Assembly (NCBI GenBank): GCA_963516005.1
Contig: CAUPYP010000002.1
Span: 124,001 to 188,000, forward strand
From: CAMUQR01 sp963516005
GTDB lineage: Bacteria; Patescibacteriota; Saccharimonadia; Saccharimonadales; Saccharimonadaceae
Direction of reading: 5' to 3'
DNA: 64,000 nt
Shown: positions 16,268-24,565 of the stretch, piece by piece
How the letters are laid out: every line of letters begins with the position of its first letter
Numbering within the stretch: position 1 is the first letter of the stretch
Made by a program: the position numbers and the translations under genes
The notes under the pieces: generated by a model
Database searches by the model: none
The model's input: the letters and a program-made list of their open reading frames with translations, nothing else
What the model was told of the DNA's origin: nothing

Positions 16268-16519
16268 ATGTTAGAAAATAGAATCTTGTACTTGAGTGAT
16301 GATTTTTATAATCTATCGCTCAAGCAAGTGAAAAAAGAGATGGCGGAGGTGCTTCTTGGTGACCTTAAGACTAAGGTTGAGCTTGAGCCTGATGTGATCA
16401 GGTTCAGTGCCAAAAAAGGCATTAAAATGACGCTAAGGTGGGAACGCTTGAAATACCTAGTGTCTATTAAAAAAGACAAGAAAGGTGCATTTCGAGTTGT
16501 GACTTTAGATCGCTGTTAA
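16268..16519 (+). CDS. Small basic protein of unknown function
   Basis: An 83-residue protein. A longer frame opens at 16241, but its first codons encode the SD AAAGGAGGTGAG, so the ATG at 16268, six bases after the SD, is the real start. The sequence is Lys-rich with regular hydrophobic spacing (EVLLGDLKTKVELEPDVIRF, then KKGIKMTLRWERLKYLVSI). This fits a small alpha/beta domain, possibly nucleic-acid binding. No membrane segment is present. It has its own promoter and a strong terminator, making it a monocistronic unit like the small gene at 14565. Confidence 0.74.
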   Translation: MLENRILYLSDDFYNLSLKQVKKEMAEVLLGDLKTKVELEPDVIRFSAKKGIKMTLRWERLKYLVSIKKDKKGAFRVVTLDRC

Positions 16520-16528
16520 CATCTGGTG

Positions 16529-16552
16529 CCCCCGCTAATGCGGGGGTTTTAC
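16529..16552 (+). terminator. Strong GC-rich terminator
   Basis: CCCCCGC-TAAT-GCGGGGG followed by TTTT. It ends the small gene at 16268 and separates it from the convergent murE. Confidence 0.92.
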
Positions 16553-16569
16553 TTATTATTCCCTTCTTC

Positions 16570-17868
16570 TTAGCGTTCTTGTTCAAGTTGGCGCAATAGT
16601 TTTTCGGTTTCGATAATGTCGTTCCATTCAATATCGACACCATTCATATTGCGGTAATTTTGGTGTCCGAGACCAGCGACAATCACCATATCGCCTGGTT
16701 TGGCGTGACGTAGAGCGGTTTCAATGGCTTGACCACGATCGGCAATATCGAAGGCATTGTGGGATTTACCCATTTCCTGAATGCCCTGAAGAATCCCAGC
16801 CCGAATATTTTCGGCGGGCTCTGAGCGGTTTTCTTCATCAGTCACAAAAATCTGATCAGCGTATTTGGCAGCCGCGTGCCCCATCAGTGGCAATTTGCCG
16901 AGGTCGCGTTCCCCAGCCGAGCCGAATACGATTAGCACTCGTCCTTTAGTGATTTCGGTTGCAAGCTCCAGTAGTTTTTCGATACCATCGGGAGTGTGAG
17001 CGTAATCGACCATCACATCAATACCCAGAGTATTATCGAGCCACTCGAGGCGACCTTTGATGGTTTGGAGATTAGCGACACCTTCGATAATCGCTTCTGG
17101 CTCAATCCCCAATGCCAGTGCCATACTACAAGCTAAGGTGACATTATAAGCGTTAAAACGTCCAGCCAGTGGAGTTGAGACGGTGAATTCGGTCTGGGGG
17201 GTGGCGATGGTAATTTCGCTACCCTTTTTATAGAGTTTAACTTTTTTAATCTGAAAATCGGCTTGGGGATTGGTACCATAACTGAGGTAATTATCATCTA
17301 AATGCTGTTTAAAATAATCAAACCACTGGTCGTCGGCATTGATAATATTGAAACGTGAACCAAAATCAGTAAATAATTTGAGTTTAGCATCGGCATATTC
17401 CTGCATGGTGTGGTGATAATCGAGATGCTCTTGGGTGAGATTGGTAAAACCAGCAACAACGAGATTCATAACTGGTAGTTTGTGCTGGTCGAGAGCGTGA
17501 GAGGTGGTCTCTAACAGGACATAATCGACTTGTTTATCAATCGCTAATTGAAACAAATCCTGTAATTCATTAGTACTTGGGACGGTTTGGCAACTATCGC
17601 CAGCGATTTTTTCGCCAGCGATTTCCCGTCCGGCAGTAGTCGATAAAATTGTGGTTTGACCCGAGGCTTTGATAATTTCGTTTAAAACACTAATACTGGT
17701 GGTTTTACCATTAGTACCAGTAATGGCGAGAACTTTAACTTTTTTAGCGGGATTACCGTGGAGTGATGATAAAACCATTAAGCGTGATTTGCGATAGGTG
17801 TTTTCAACGGCCTGACTAACTTTTTTAGGCAGAAGTTTCCGAGTAATTTTGGCGAGTTGTTGTTTCAT
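16570..17868 (-). CDS. murE: UDP-MurNAc-tripeptide synthetase (MurE-type Mur ligase)
   Basis: A 432-residue cytoplasmic ligase that adds the third amino acid of the peptidoglycan stem peptide using ATP. The P-loop is ITGTNGKTTS. A central TSHALDQHKL motif fits MurE, followed by NLTQEHLDYHHTM, FNAYNVTLA and VDYAHTPDGIEKLL. It is shorter than typical MurE (~490) because the N-terminal UDP-binding domain is reduced to about 45 residues. The amino-acid selectivity motif, DNPR in meso-DAP enzymes, reads DEENRSEP here, so the third residue cannot be assigned. The promoter box is adjacent to the ATG and no SD is present. Confidence 0.93.
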   Translation of the reverse strand: MKQQLAKITRKLLPKKVSQAVENTYRKSRLMVLSSLHGNPAKKVKVLAITGTNGKTTSISVLNEIIKASGQTTILSTTAGREIAGEKIAGDSCQTVPSTNELQDLFQLAIDKQVDYVLLETTSHALDQHKLPVMNLVVAGFTNLTQEHLDYHHTMQEYADAKLKLFTDFGSRFNIINADDQWFDYFKQHLDDNYLSYGTNPQADFQIKKVKLYKKGSEITIATPQTEFTVSTPLAGRFNAYNVTLACSMALALGIEPEAIIEGVANLQTIKGRLEWLDNTLGIDVMVDYAHTPDGIEKLLELATEITKGRVLIVFGSAGERDLGKLPLMGHAAAKYADQIFVTDEENRSEPAENIRAGILQGIQEMGKSHNAFDIADRGQAIETALRHAKPGDMVIVAGLGHQNYRNMNGVDIEWNDIIETEKLLRQLEQER

Positions 17869-17874
17869 AATGAT

Positions 17875-17883
17875 ATTTTATCA
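17875..17883 (-). promoter_or_regulatory. Extended -10 of murE, six bases from the ATG
   Basis: The minus strand reads TGATAAAAT-ATCATT-ATG, with the hexamer at 17880-17875. The spacing predicts a start site at the initiation codon. Confidence 0.7.
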
Positions 17884-17948
17884 TAAATTAAGCAAAAGCT
17901 CGACGCAAGGGCTAGGAATTTGATGTTGTTTATGATTAAATATATAGT

Positions 17949-18608
17949 ATGGAAAGTGAAGAAAATATCTACTCCAAAGAATTTATCGAGCGACTCAATA
18001 ACCAGAATGCTCCGGCGGTTAGCGCCGGTCCGGTGCGGATTCAGACGGCTGGTTTATGGATTAAAATTGCCATTATCGCAGGTGTGCTGGTTATGGTAGG
18101 GGTAGCCCTGGCACTCAATGCAATGTCGGCGGAACGAGCTCGGCAACGGATTTTATTGATTAATAATCTGACGGCTTTGTCGGTGCAATCACACGAAGTG
18201 ACTAAAAAATACCAAAACAACATCAATGACACTAAGATCCGTGTGGTTAATGAACACTTCTTCCAATCGTTATTTGGTTTAAATAATGATCTCGAGGCTT
18301 ACACTAAAAAGGTCTACTCTAAGGAACAAGACAAAGTATTAAAAGATGATCTGAAGAAAACTAAAACTTCACTTCAGGATATTTTTGATCGGTTGCATAA
18401 GGCGGATCTAAACGAAACTCTATCCCGAAGCTATATTCATGAGCTAACTTCCCTGCTTGATCAAAATATCACTGCTCTACAAAAAGCTATTAATTCTGGT
18501 TATTACAGCAAAGAATTAGTCGAACAGCTTAAAAAACACAACACGGAACTGTTAAAAGTCCAGGCTGAGATTAAAAACCTAGAAGAACAACGCGCTAAGC
18601 AGAAATAG
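17949..18608 (+). CDS. Single-pass membrane protein with coiled-coil exterior domain
   Basis: A 219-residue protein. About 35 N-terminal residues are cytoplasmic and one membrane span lies at roughly residues 38-58 (IAIIAGVLVMVGVALAL). The rest is helical, Lys/Glu/Gln-rich and coiled-coil-like, ending EIKNLEEQRAKQK. An extended -10 (TGATTAAAT) ends seven bases before the ATG and no SD is present. The C-terminal 160 residues have the spacing of a four-helix bundle, as in sensory ligand-binding regions, but no signalling domain follows. No family is recognised. It is convergent with the argS operon across a shared terminator. Confidence 0.72.
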   Translation: MESEENIYSKEFIERLNNQNAPAVSAGPVRIQTAGLWIKIAIIAGVLVMVGVALALNAMSAERARQRILLINNLTALSVQSHEVTKKYQNNINDTKIRVVNEHFFQSLFGLNNDLEAYTKKVYSKEQDKVLKDDLKKTKTSLQDIFDRLHKADLNETLSRSYIHELTSLLDQNITALQKAINSGYYSKELVEQLKKHNTELLKVQAEIKNLEEQRAKQK

Positions 18609-18632
18609 CGCCTGCACACGATGAGATACTTT

Positions 18633-18666
18633 AAAAAAGATATATCATATATGATATATCTTTTTT
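18633..18666. terminator. Perfect 34-bp palindromic bidirectional terminator
   Basis: AAAAAAGATATATCATA and its exact complement form a 17-bp arm pair with six-base A and T ends. It sits between two convergent genes. Confidence 0.88.
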
Positions 18667-18689
18667 AATAAAAGCGGGCATGATGAATT

Positions 18690-19067
18690 CTAATCAGTGC
18701 TCAGAGTAATACCTAGCTGACGGGCAATGAGCTGATAGCTTAAATTAATTAAGTCTAGTACCTCTTGTTGATTGAGTTGGCCACTGCAAATTACACGATT
18801 CCAAGAGCGTTCGTCCATGAGCTTGCTGGGGACGACTGATTCATATTTAGTGCGCAAGTTAGTAGCGAGCTTCGGATCGCAGACCACATCAATTAACAGT
18901 GGTAATGAGCCGTGTTTGACTAAGAGAAAAATCGCTTGGTCAGGATTATCGAGTTCAGTGTCAGGTAGCTTGTAAGCGATCCAGCCCTCAAGGCGCTGAT
19001 CGTCAACCGCTACCTCACCTAGCCCGCGAGCGTATTGATCGACAATTTGTTCGAAATTCTTGTCCAT
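18690..19067 (-). CDS. MmcQ/YjbR-family protein
   Basis: A 125-residue protein matching the MmcQ/YjbR fold (CyaY-like). It has YKLPDTELDNPDQAIFLL, a central DPKLATNLRTKYE segment, SKLMDERSWNRVICSG with the family's conserved Trp-Asn, and a final LINLSYQLIARQL helix like the usual SY.LV. Members are described as DNA-binding-like, but no function is firmly established. Its start overlaps the stop of orn, so it is the last gene of an argS-orn-yjbR operon and probably co-translated. Confidence 0.82.
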   Translation of the reverse strand: MDKNFEQIVDQYARGLGEVAVDDQRLEGWIAYKLPDTELDNPDQAIFLLVKHGSLPLLIDVVCDPKLATNLRTKYESVVPSKLMDERSWNRVICSGQLNQQEVLDLINLSYQLIARQLGITLSTD

Positions 19068-19627
19068 TATGCCACCTTAATATATTGCATAAAATATTTG
19101 AGTTCATCAATTGAGCCTTCGATATCCTCGAGGGCCCGATGATTTTCGGGTTTGGCGAAGACTTTTTTATAGTGCGCTTCAAATAACACTTTAAACGCCG
19201 AAACATCCAGCATACGGTAATGAAGATACTTAGCTACCTCTGGTAAATGGCGATCAATAAATGATCGATCGGCGCGGATGGTATTGCCAGCCAGCACGAT
19301 ATCACCATTAGGCTCAGTGATGTTGAACTGTTCTTTAATAAAATCAATTAGCTGGGTTTCAAACTCAGCTGGCGTTAAACCAGTTGAGTTTTGGGCGATG
19401 AGCGCGTCAGCGGTGGCTTGGTGTTCGTGCCAAAAATCGGTATCGAATCGCTTCCGGATGAACGCCTCATCTTGTTTCATTACTAGAGTTAAGTCGGCTT
19501 TGCGGTTCATGCGCCAGTCGGTGACGATCGCGCCAAGTTCGAGGATTTTGTTAGTTGCAGGATCGAGACCGGTCATTTCCATATCGATCCATAAAATACG
19601 TTGACGGTTAATTTTTGGTTTAGGCAT
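19067..19627 (-). CDS. orn: Oligoribonuclease (3'-5' exoribonuclease, DEDDh)
   Basis: A 186-residue enzyme that degrades 2-5 nt RNA fragments, including pGpG, to nucleotides. Exo I is WIDMEMTGLDP with the catalytic Asp and Glu. Exo II is GNTIRADRSFIDRHLP. Exo III is ENHRALEDI with the His and Asp of the DEDDh set. Length and order match the Orn family closely. The gene overlaps argS upstream and the YjbR gene downstream by single-base ATG/stop overlaps. The start has no strong SD, in line with translational coupling. Confidence 0.95.
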   Translation of the reverse strand: MPKPKINRQRILWIDMEMTGLDPATNKILELGAIVTDWRMNRKADLTLVMKQDEAFIRKRFDTDFWHEHQATADALIAQNSTGLTPAEFETQLIDFIKEQFNITEPNGDIVLAGNTIRADRSFIDRHLPEVAKYLHYRMLDVSAFKVLFEAHYKKVFAKPENHRALEDIEGSIDELKYFMQYIKVA

Positions 19628-21300
19628 TACATTTTCTCCGGGGCGATGATGCCGAGAATGCGCAAGCCACTCGCTAGAGTGTCGCGGTAGCGTGTGACGA
19701 GTGCGAGGCGGATAGCCTGGCGAGGGTCATCAATCACCCGATTATGTTCATAAAAACGGTTAAATTCTTGAGCTAATTCGTATAAATAGTTACAAATACC
19801 GTGGACGAGATATTCACGAGCGGCTTTTTCGACGACTTCTGGGAATTCGCTGAGTTTTTGCAATAATTGGCGTTCGCTAGCGTCACAGACTTGGTCAATC
19901 TCCCCTGTCGTGCCGGCTTTTGCTAAAATCGAGCAAGCGCGGGCGTGAGCGTATTGAATGTATGGTCCAGAATTGCCTTGTAGGCTGACGGTTTCCTCAA
20001 CATCAAAGGCGATATCACCTCCCAGGCGGTATTTCGCAAAGGCGTATTTAATCGCACCAAGAGCGATATCGTCTTGTAATTCTGGCTGATCGGTGATATT
20101 ACTGACACGCTGTTTAATAATCTCGAGCACATCAATCGCCCGCGTGACATTACCGAGGCGTGAACTCATTTTTTTGCCATCAGCAAACCGCACTGTGCCG
20201 TTAGTTAAATGCGTCATCATCGCACCAATGCCTGGATTAAACGCATCGGCGGCCGCATAAACCACGCGCATGTATTCTTTTTGGTCATTGCCGGTGATTA
20301 AAATACGATGATCGAAGTTATAATCTTGTTTTTCGAGCCAAATTACACCAATATCTTTAGTTTCATAAGTTGGTAAATTATTAGAAGTGATAAACACGCG
20401 GGTGTGTAGATATTGCTGTTCATCGCCTTTAAATACTACTGCCCCATCAGATTGTTCAAGATTACCTAGGGCAAGTTGTTCGCGGACAACTTTGAGGCCA
20501 ACTGGTGCAGTTGAACTCTCAGGATAATAGTGCATATTATCGACTTTAATCAGTTGATAAAAAGCTGAAAAGTAGTCAAAGCTCCATTGGCGGGTTGTCC
20601 AATAAACTTGCGCCATCGGTGATTGATGATCGTTTTCTTCGTGCAAGCGATAAATCGCTTTGTTGATTTCGACGATTTCTACCTGAGCGGTAGTATCCTC
20701 CTCGTAGGCTTTAGCCCCAATCACATAAACTTGACCAATCCACTGCGCGCGTAAAAAGGCGTCATGCTCCACGGTGTCGAGCTTATCAGGGTTGAAGCCG
20801 TCCAGGGCGATTTTCATACCGTAGAGGCATTTCGCGACATGCAGTCCAACATCGCCACCGAAGCTGGTACGATGGACAGTGGCGCCGGCTGACTCGAGGA
20901 CGCGGGCTAAAATATCGCCATAAATTGTTTGGTATAAGTGGCCAGTGTGCAAATCTTTAAAAGCGTTAGGACAGCTATATTCCAGCACATAGCTCATATT
21001 CTGATAAATGGCTGGAGCGGGTGCTTGGGCGGTTTGCCATAGCATCTGGTCAGTGAGCTTGAGATTAATAAATCCCGGACCGGCAATTTCCACAGCGCTA
21101 AAGAGTGGATTGGTGCGGAGTTGCTCAACAATCTGCTCGGCGATTTGTCGAGGATTTTGACCGAGACGGCCAGTTAACTGCATGGCCACGTTGGTGGCAA
21201 AATCACCAAATTCAGGCTTTGGCCGTTGCAATTCAACCGCCATTTCTACATCAAATAATTGTTTAATTGTCTCCGAAATGACATCTACTACTTGTTTCAT
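19627..21300 (-). CDS. argS: Arginyl-tRNA synthetase
   Basis: A 557-residue class I synthetase charging tRNA-Arg. It has an N-terminal Add1-type domain (PEFGDFATNVAMQL near residue 30). The HIGH signature appears as HTGHL after CPNAFKDL. The KMSKS equivalent is KKMSSRLGNV. The C-terminal DALR anticodon-binding domain starts around GNSGPYIQYAHARA and ends with LRILGIIAPEKM. Length is typical. It heads an operon with orn and the YjbR gene. A tRNA-Arg gene lies about 700 bases away on the opposite strand. Confidence 0.97.
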   Translation of the reverse strand: MKQVVDVISETIKQLFDVEMAVELQRPKPEFGDFATNVAMQLTGRLGQNPRQIAEQIVEQLRTNPLFSAVEIAGPGFINLKLTDQMLWQTAQAPAPAIYQNMSYVLEYSCPNAFKDLHTGHLYQTIYGDILARVLESAGATVHRTSFGGDVGLHVAKCLYGMKIALDGFNPDKLDTVEHDAFLRAQWIGQVYVIGAKAYEEDTTAQVEIVEINKAIYRLHEENDHQSPMAQVYWTTRQWSFDYFSAFYQLIKVDNMHYYPESSTAPVGLKVVREQLALGNLEQSDGAVVFKGDEQQYLHTRVFITSNNLPTYETKDIGVIWLEKQDYNFDHRILITGNDQKEYMRVVYAAADAFNPGIGAMMTHLTNGTVRFADGKKMSSRLGNVTRAIDVLEIIKQRVSNITDQPELQDDIALGAIKYAFAKYRLGGDIAFDVEETVSLQGNSGPYIQYAHARACSILAKAGTTGEIDQVCDASERQLLQKLSEFPEVVEKAAREYLVHGICNYLYELAQEFNRFYEHNRVIDDPRQAIRLALVTRYRDTLASGLRILGIIAPEKM

Positions 21301-21306
21301 AGCTTT

Positions 21307-21315
21307 ATTTTAACA
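21307..21315 (-). promoter_or_regulatory. Extended -10 of the argS operon, six bases from the ATG
   Basis: The minus strand reads TGTTAAAAT-AAAGCT-ATG, with the hexamer at 21312-21307 and no room for an SD. Confidence 0.72.
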
Positions 21316-21384
21316 GATTAGGGCTAGAGATGGTAGCCTGGTGCTATTTTTTTCACCAAAAACCTGCTATAATTTAAAGTAATT

Positions 21385-21915
21385 ATGATAAAAAACCCAG
21401 AGTCAACTTATTTTCAGGCTGATCAGGCTGGTGCATCGGCTCCTCGGCCAACTATGCGCTCCGCTATCTCATGGACGGCGCCGGATAGCACAAAACGTAC
21501 TTTTTCGAAAAGCTGGTATATTAAAATCACCTTATTTTTCTTGTTAATTATCGTGGCTTCAGTGGTGTGGCTGGACTCAATTATTACTGCGGTGCTCTTC
21601 GTGGTAGTCTATATTGCCCTGATTATTCACACTAAAAAAGCGCCACAGACTGTCACTTACAGCCTGAGCGATGATGGGTTATTTGTAAATGATCAAGCTT
21701 TTAAACTTGAGGATTTTAGTAGTTTTGGGATTTTGGAGGATCGGGAGTTGTTCTCGGTGGTGCTATTACCAAATAAGCGTATTGCCACTAGCCTAGTTCT
21801 TAACTTTGACAAAAAAGATGGCGAAGCGATTGTAGACTTTTTAGGGGCGGTAATGCCGATGAAACCAGTCCAAGAAAACATTATTGATAAAATTATTCGT
21901 CGTCTGGGCTTGTAA
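21385..21915 (+). CDS. Two-TM membrane protein with PH-like C-terminal domain
   Basis: A 176-residue protein. About 45 cytoplasmic residues are followed by two adjacent membrane spans (WYIKITLFFLLIIVASVVWL and ITAVLFVVVYIALIIHT) with a very short turn. The C-terminal ~95 residues alternate strands (TVTYSLSDDGLFVNDQAF, FSSFGILEDRELFSVVLLP) and end in helices, resembling bacterial PH-like domains of YcxB/DUF304-type proteins. An extended -10 (TGCTATAAT) lies 11 bases from the ATG. No enzymatic motif is visible. The family assignment is by topology only. Confidence 0.7.
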   Translation: MIKNPESTYFQADQAGASAPRPTMRSAISWTAPDSTKRTFSKSWYIKITLFFLLIIVASVVWLDSIITAVLFVVVYIALIIHTKKAPQTVTYSLSDDGLFVNDQAFKLEDFSSFGILEDRELFSVVLLPNKRIATSLVLNFDKKDGEAIVDFLGAVMPMKPVQENIIDKIIRRLGL

Positions 21916-21929
21916 AAAACACAACTTTT

Positions 21930-21938
21930 TGCTATAAT
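21930..21938 (+). promoter_or_regulatory. Extended -10 TGCTATAAT upstream of tRNA-Arg
   Basis: It is located about 75 bases before the tRNA 5' end. The intervening leader contains small hairpins (AAAACG/CGTTTT and GCGGAT/ATCCGC). Confidence 0.55.
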
Positions 21939-22014
21939 AATAATATCTTTTGTGGCCATGAGGTTACGAAAACGCACGTTTTAGTTCTAGCGGATCGTAA
22001 AAACATCCGCATGT

Positions 22015-22091
22015 GCACTTGTAGCTCAGCTGGATAGAGCGTTGGCTTGCGGAGCCAAAGGTCGTAGGTTCGAATCCTGCCAAGTGTACCA
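22015..22091 (+). tRNA. tRNA-Arg(GCG), CCA encoded
   Basis: The acceptor GCACTTG pairs with CAAGTGT, with A discriminator and encoded CCA. The D-arm is GCTCAGCTGGATAGAGC. The anticodon stem TTGGC/GCCAA encloses loop TTGCGGA, giving anticodon GCG. The T-arm is GTAGGTTCGAATCCTGC. A GCG arginine anticodon differs from the ACG (inosine-modified) form used by most bacteria to read CGN codons. Confidence 0.92.
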
Positions 22092-22094
22092 CAG

Positions 22095-22130
22095 TAAAAT
22101 ATCCTGCCCTAGTGGTAGGATATTTTACTT
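22095..22130 (+). terminator. Terminator of tRNA-Arg
   Basis: TAAAATATCCT (22095-22105) pairs with AGGATATTTTA (22117-22127), then CTTTATT. Confidence 0.85.
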
Positions 22131-22185
22131 TATTAGACGTTGATCTCTACAGTTTCTGGTTATGTTTAGATTATTATTTTTGTGG

Positions 22186-22191
22186 TAGAAT
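22186..22191 (+). promoter_or_regulatory. -10 TAGAAT of the deacetylase gene, six bases from the ATG
   Basis: TGTGGTAGAAT-GAATAC-ATG. The hexamer is 22186-22191 and the ATG is 22198. Confidence 0.65.
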
Positions 22192-22197
22192 GAATAC

Positions 22198-23634
22198 ATG
22201 AGACGCGATTTTCGGCCAGCGAAGCCAACACCAATACATACCAAGAAAAACCTCAACCTTTGGAAAAAACTGATTATGATAATCGGTATTATTTTTGTGG
22301 TGGTTATTTTTGTGATTATCAAAACCACGTTAGATCGTCAAAAAGTAAACAGCGAATTTTATTTTGTTGATTCCAAATATCAGGGTATTAAATCGCAATT
22401 TGATAAAAAAAGCTCAGCTAACTTCAAATCAGAAATTGAATATCCGATTACTAATATTCAGGCGATCGATCAACAGATTAAAAATAGCGTCGAAGCACTC
22501 AGTAAAGAGTTTTTTGAGCAAGTTAAACTAGCCCCACATTTGACTGAACCAGCTACACAAAATATTAGCTATCAGGTCTATCTCAATGATCAGCAGTTTT
22601 TGTCATTGGCGATTTTTGTCAGTCAAAATATGCATGGCGCTCATCCCGGTACTCATACCTTGTTTTGGACTTTTGATAAAAAAACTGGTCAACCAGTGAC
22701 AATTAGCCAGCTATTTAATAATCAGCGCTCAGCTATTGATAATTTCTTAAATACGATTAAAACTGCGGTGCGTCAACAGGTTAAAAATATTCAGCTTGAT
22801 GATGATTATTTTAAGCAAGCTCTGGGCGATGGCAGTAGTTTGAGTTTTATCGCTAAGGACAAACAAACAATGGAGTTTTTGTTTGGTCGAGGTACGGTTA
22901 GTCCACAATCGGCTGGCGAAATTAGCGTCAATGTTAAGGTTAATACCTTCAAAAATGATTTACAAAACCAACTCGCTAAAACACTGTTTGATGTGCAAAC
23001 TATTCAAGCGCAAGTCCCTACTCCGCCTAGACCAACCGATAAAGTAATTGCCCTCACTTATGATGACGGTCCTGGCGCTCACACGAGTCGCTTGTTAGAT
23101 ATTTTGCGGGAACATCAAGTAAAAGCAACCTTCTTCATGATTGGTCGTCAGGTGCCAGCCCATACTGATGTTGTAAAGCGTATTATTAGCGAGAAACATG
23201 AAATTGGTAACCATACCTGGGATCATCCGAATTTGAGTAAAATGTCCGCTTCGCAAATTGAAAAACAGCTAGTCGACACGACCAACGCGATTAAAAATGC
23301 CGCTCCAGATGCCCAAGTTCGGACAGTTCGCCCACCCTATGGTGCTTACAGTCAAGAAGTGTTAAATGTTATGGCAAAACACGGTTTGTCGAATGTGATG
23401 TGGTCAGTCGATACACGCGACTGGGCTGATCGTAAGGCGGATATTGTCTGTAATCGTGCGGTGACTAGCGCTCAGCCTGGTGCAATTATTTTATTGCACG
23501 ATATCCACGGTAGCTCGGTTGATGCCACGCCATGCATTATTAACGGCTTGAAGAAAGCTGGTTATAAATTTGTGACTGTATCAGAATTATTTGGTGGACA
23601 ATTAAAACCTGGTCTAACATATTCGCGCAATTAA
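22198..23634 (+). CDS. Membrane-anchored polysaccharide/peptidoglycan deacetylase (PdaC-like)
   Basis: A 478-residue protein. A basic N-terminus and one membrane anchor (residues ~25-43) lead to an extracellular region of ~230 residues resembling the DUF4163/DUF3298 module of PdaC. This has MHGAHPGTHTLFWTFD and GQPVTISQLF. The NodB deacetylase domain begins about residue 280: TYDDGPGAHT with the catalytic and metal Asp, HEIGNHTWDHPNL with the two metal His, RPPYGAYSQ, WSVDTRDW and ILLHDIHG. All five NodB motifs are intact. It should remove acetyl groups from cell-wall GlcNAc or MurNAc, which typically confers lysozyme resistance. The exact substrate is not determinable. Confidence 0.93.
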   Translation: MRRDFRPAKPTPIHTKKNLNLWKKLIMIIGIIFVVVIFVIIKTTLDRQKVNSEFYFVDSKYQGIKSQFDKKSSANFKSEIEYPITNIQAIDQQIKNSVEALSKEFFEQVKLAPHLTEPATQNISYQVYLNDQQFLSLAIFVSQNMHGAHPGTHTLFWTFDKKTGQPVTISQLFNNQRSAIDNFLNTIKTAVRQQVKNIQLDDDYFKQALGDGSSLSFIAKDKQTMEFLFGRGTVSPQSAGEISVNVKVNTFKNDLQNQLAKTLFDVQTIQAQVPTPPRPTDKVIALTYDDGPGAHTSRLLDILREHQVKATFFMIGRQVPAHTDVVKRIISEKHEIGNHTWDHPNLSKMSASQIEKQLVDTTNAIKNAAPDAQVRTVRPPYGAYSQEVLNVMAKHGLSNVMWSVDTRDWADRKADIVCNRAVTSAQPGAIILLHDIHGSSVDATPCIINGLKKAGYKFVTVSELFGGQLKPGLTYSRN

Positions 23635-23659
23635 GTTGATAGCACGCTGAAATCAGTAT

Positions 23660-24562
23660 TTAAATCAATTGAGCGATTTGCACTAAAGCTAATTTAATTA
23701 AGGTCCAGTCATGTTGACCGCTGGTTTTGAGTTGTAAATCGGTTTGCGCTAAAATGCTGACCATTTGCTTGATGGTTGGGAGACTGAGCTGATTGGCGAC
23801 GTTGGCTAACTTGCCAGCGACGAACGGATGAAGTTTGAGTTCGGTGGTCGCGACTGTTTTGCCGAGTATTTTAATTATTAACAAATTGCTAATCTGACTG
23901 CTAATTAAGCCAAAAAACTGATAAGCGTTGGCGCTAGTGCGATCCATTTCGTCGATGAGTTCGGCAACGGCTAAGGCGCGCCCAGCGAATAACTCATCAA
24001 CTATTTTAAATACATTAACTTCCAGTGACGGGGCGATGTATTTTTCGACTAACTCAGCGCTGATAGTGGCGCTCGCGCTGGCGAGTTTTTCCAGCGCCAT
24101 ATGCCCTGCCCAGGTATCAAGCCCGACACGGTCAATAATCATCCGCGCCACGCCCGGTTGCAATTGGAGTTGCAATTGTTGCGCTTCGGCCTCGAGATAA
24201 GTCGTGGCTTGATGGATATCTTTCGGTAGCGGATAATCTATGAGCCAGCCGGCTTGTTTGGCTTGTTTAATCAGTTTACTGCGACCGTCGGGTTTATTTT
24301 CGATGATAATCAAGGTGAGATCGGGATCGCTGGCTAGTTCATTAGTTAGTTCGGTGAGGCGTTCCCAGCCGGCTTTATTAGCCGATAATTCATCAATCAC
24401 AATGGTGCGTTTGGTGCTAAATAAACTTTGAGCATCTAAAATGTCAGCTAATTCTCCAGGTGTTAATTCACTGCCTTGATAACGACTAATGTCTGCTGTG
24501 TCAAACTCTGCGATGGCTCGTTTGATCAGCCAGCTGTTTGGACCAGTGAGGATTTTCAGCAT
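23660..24562 (-). CDS. holA: DNA polymerase III delta subunit
   Basis: A 300-residue clamp-loader subunit that opens the sliding clamp. It shows the degenerate AAA+ pattern of HolA: MLKILTGPNSWLIKRAI in place of a P-loop, LDAQSLFSTKRTIVIDEL, LTLIIIENKPDGRSKL, and the later helical KIVDELFAGRALAVAELIDEM and FFGLISSQISNLLIIK typical of this subunit. Length (~300) is slightly short of E. coli HolA (343). It begins three bases after mutM ends, in the same operon. It is ATPase-inactive by family; gamma/tau is not in this window. Confidence 0.92.
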   Translation of the reverse strand: MLKILTGPNSWLIKRAIAEFDTADISRYQGSELTPGELADILDAQSLFSTKRTIVIDELSANKAGWERLTELTNELASDPDLTLIIIENKPDGRSKLIKQAKQAGWLIDYPLPKDIHQATTYLEAEAQQLQLQLQPGVARMIIDRVGLDTWAGHMALEKLASASATISAELVEKYIAPSLEVNVFKIVDELFAGRALAVAELIDEMDRTSANAYQFFGLISSQISNLLIIKILGKTVATTELKLHPFVAGKLANVANQLSLPTIKQMVSILAQTDLQLKTSGQHDWTLIKLALVQIAQLI

Positions 24563-24565
24563 GTT

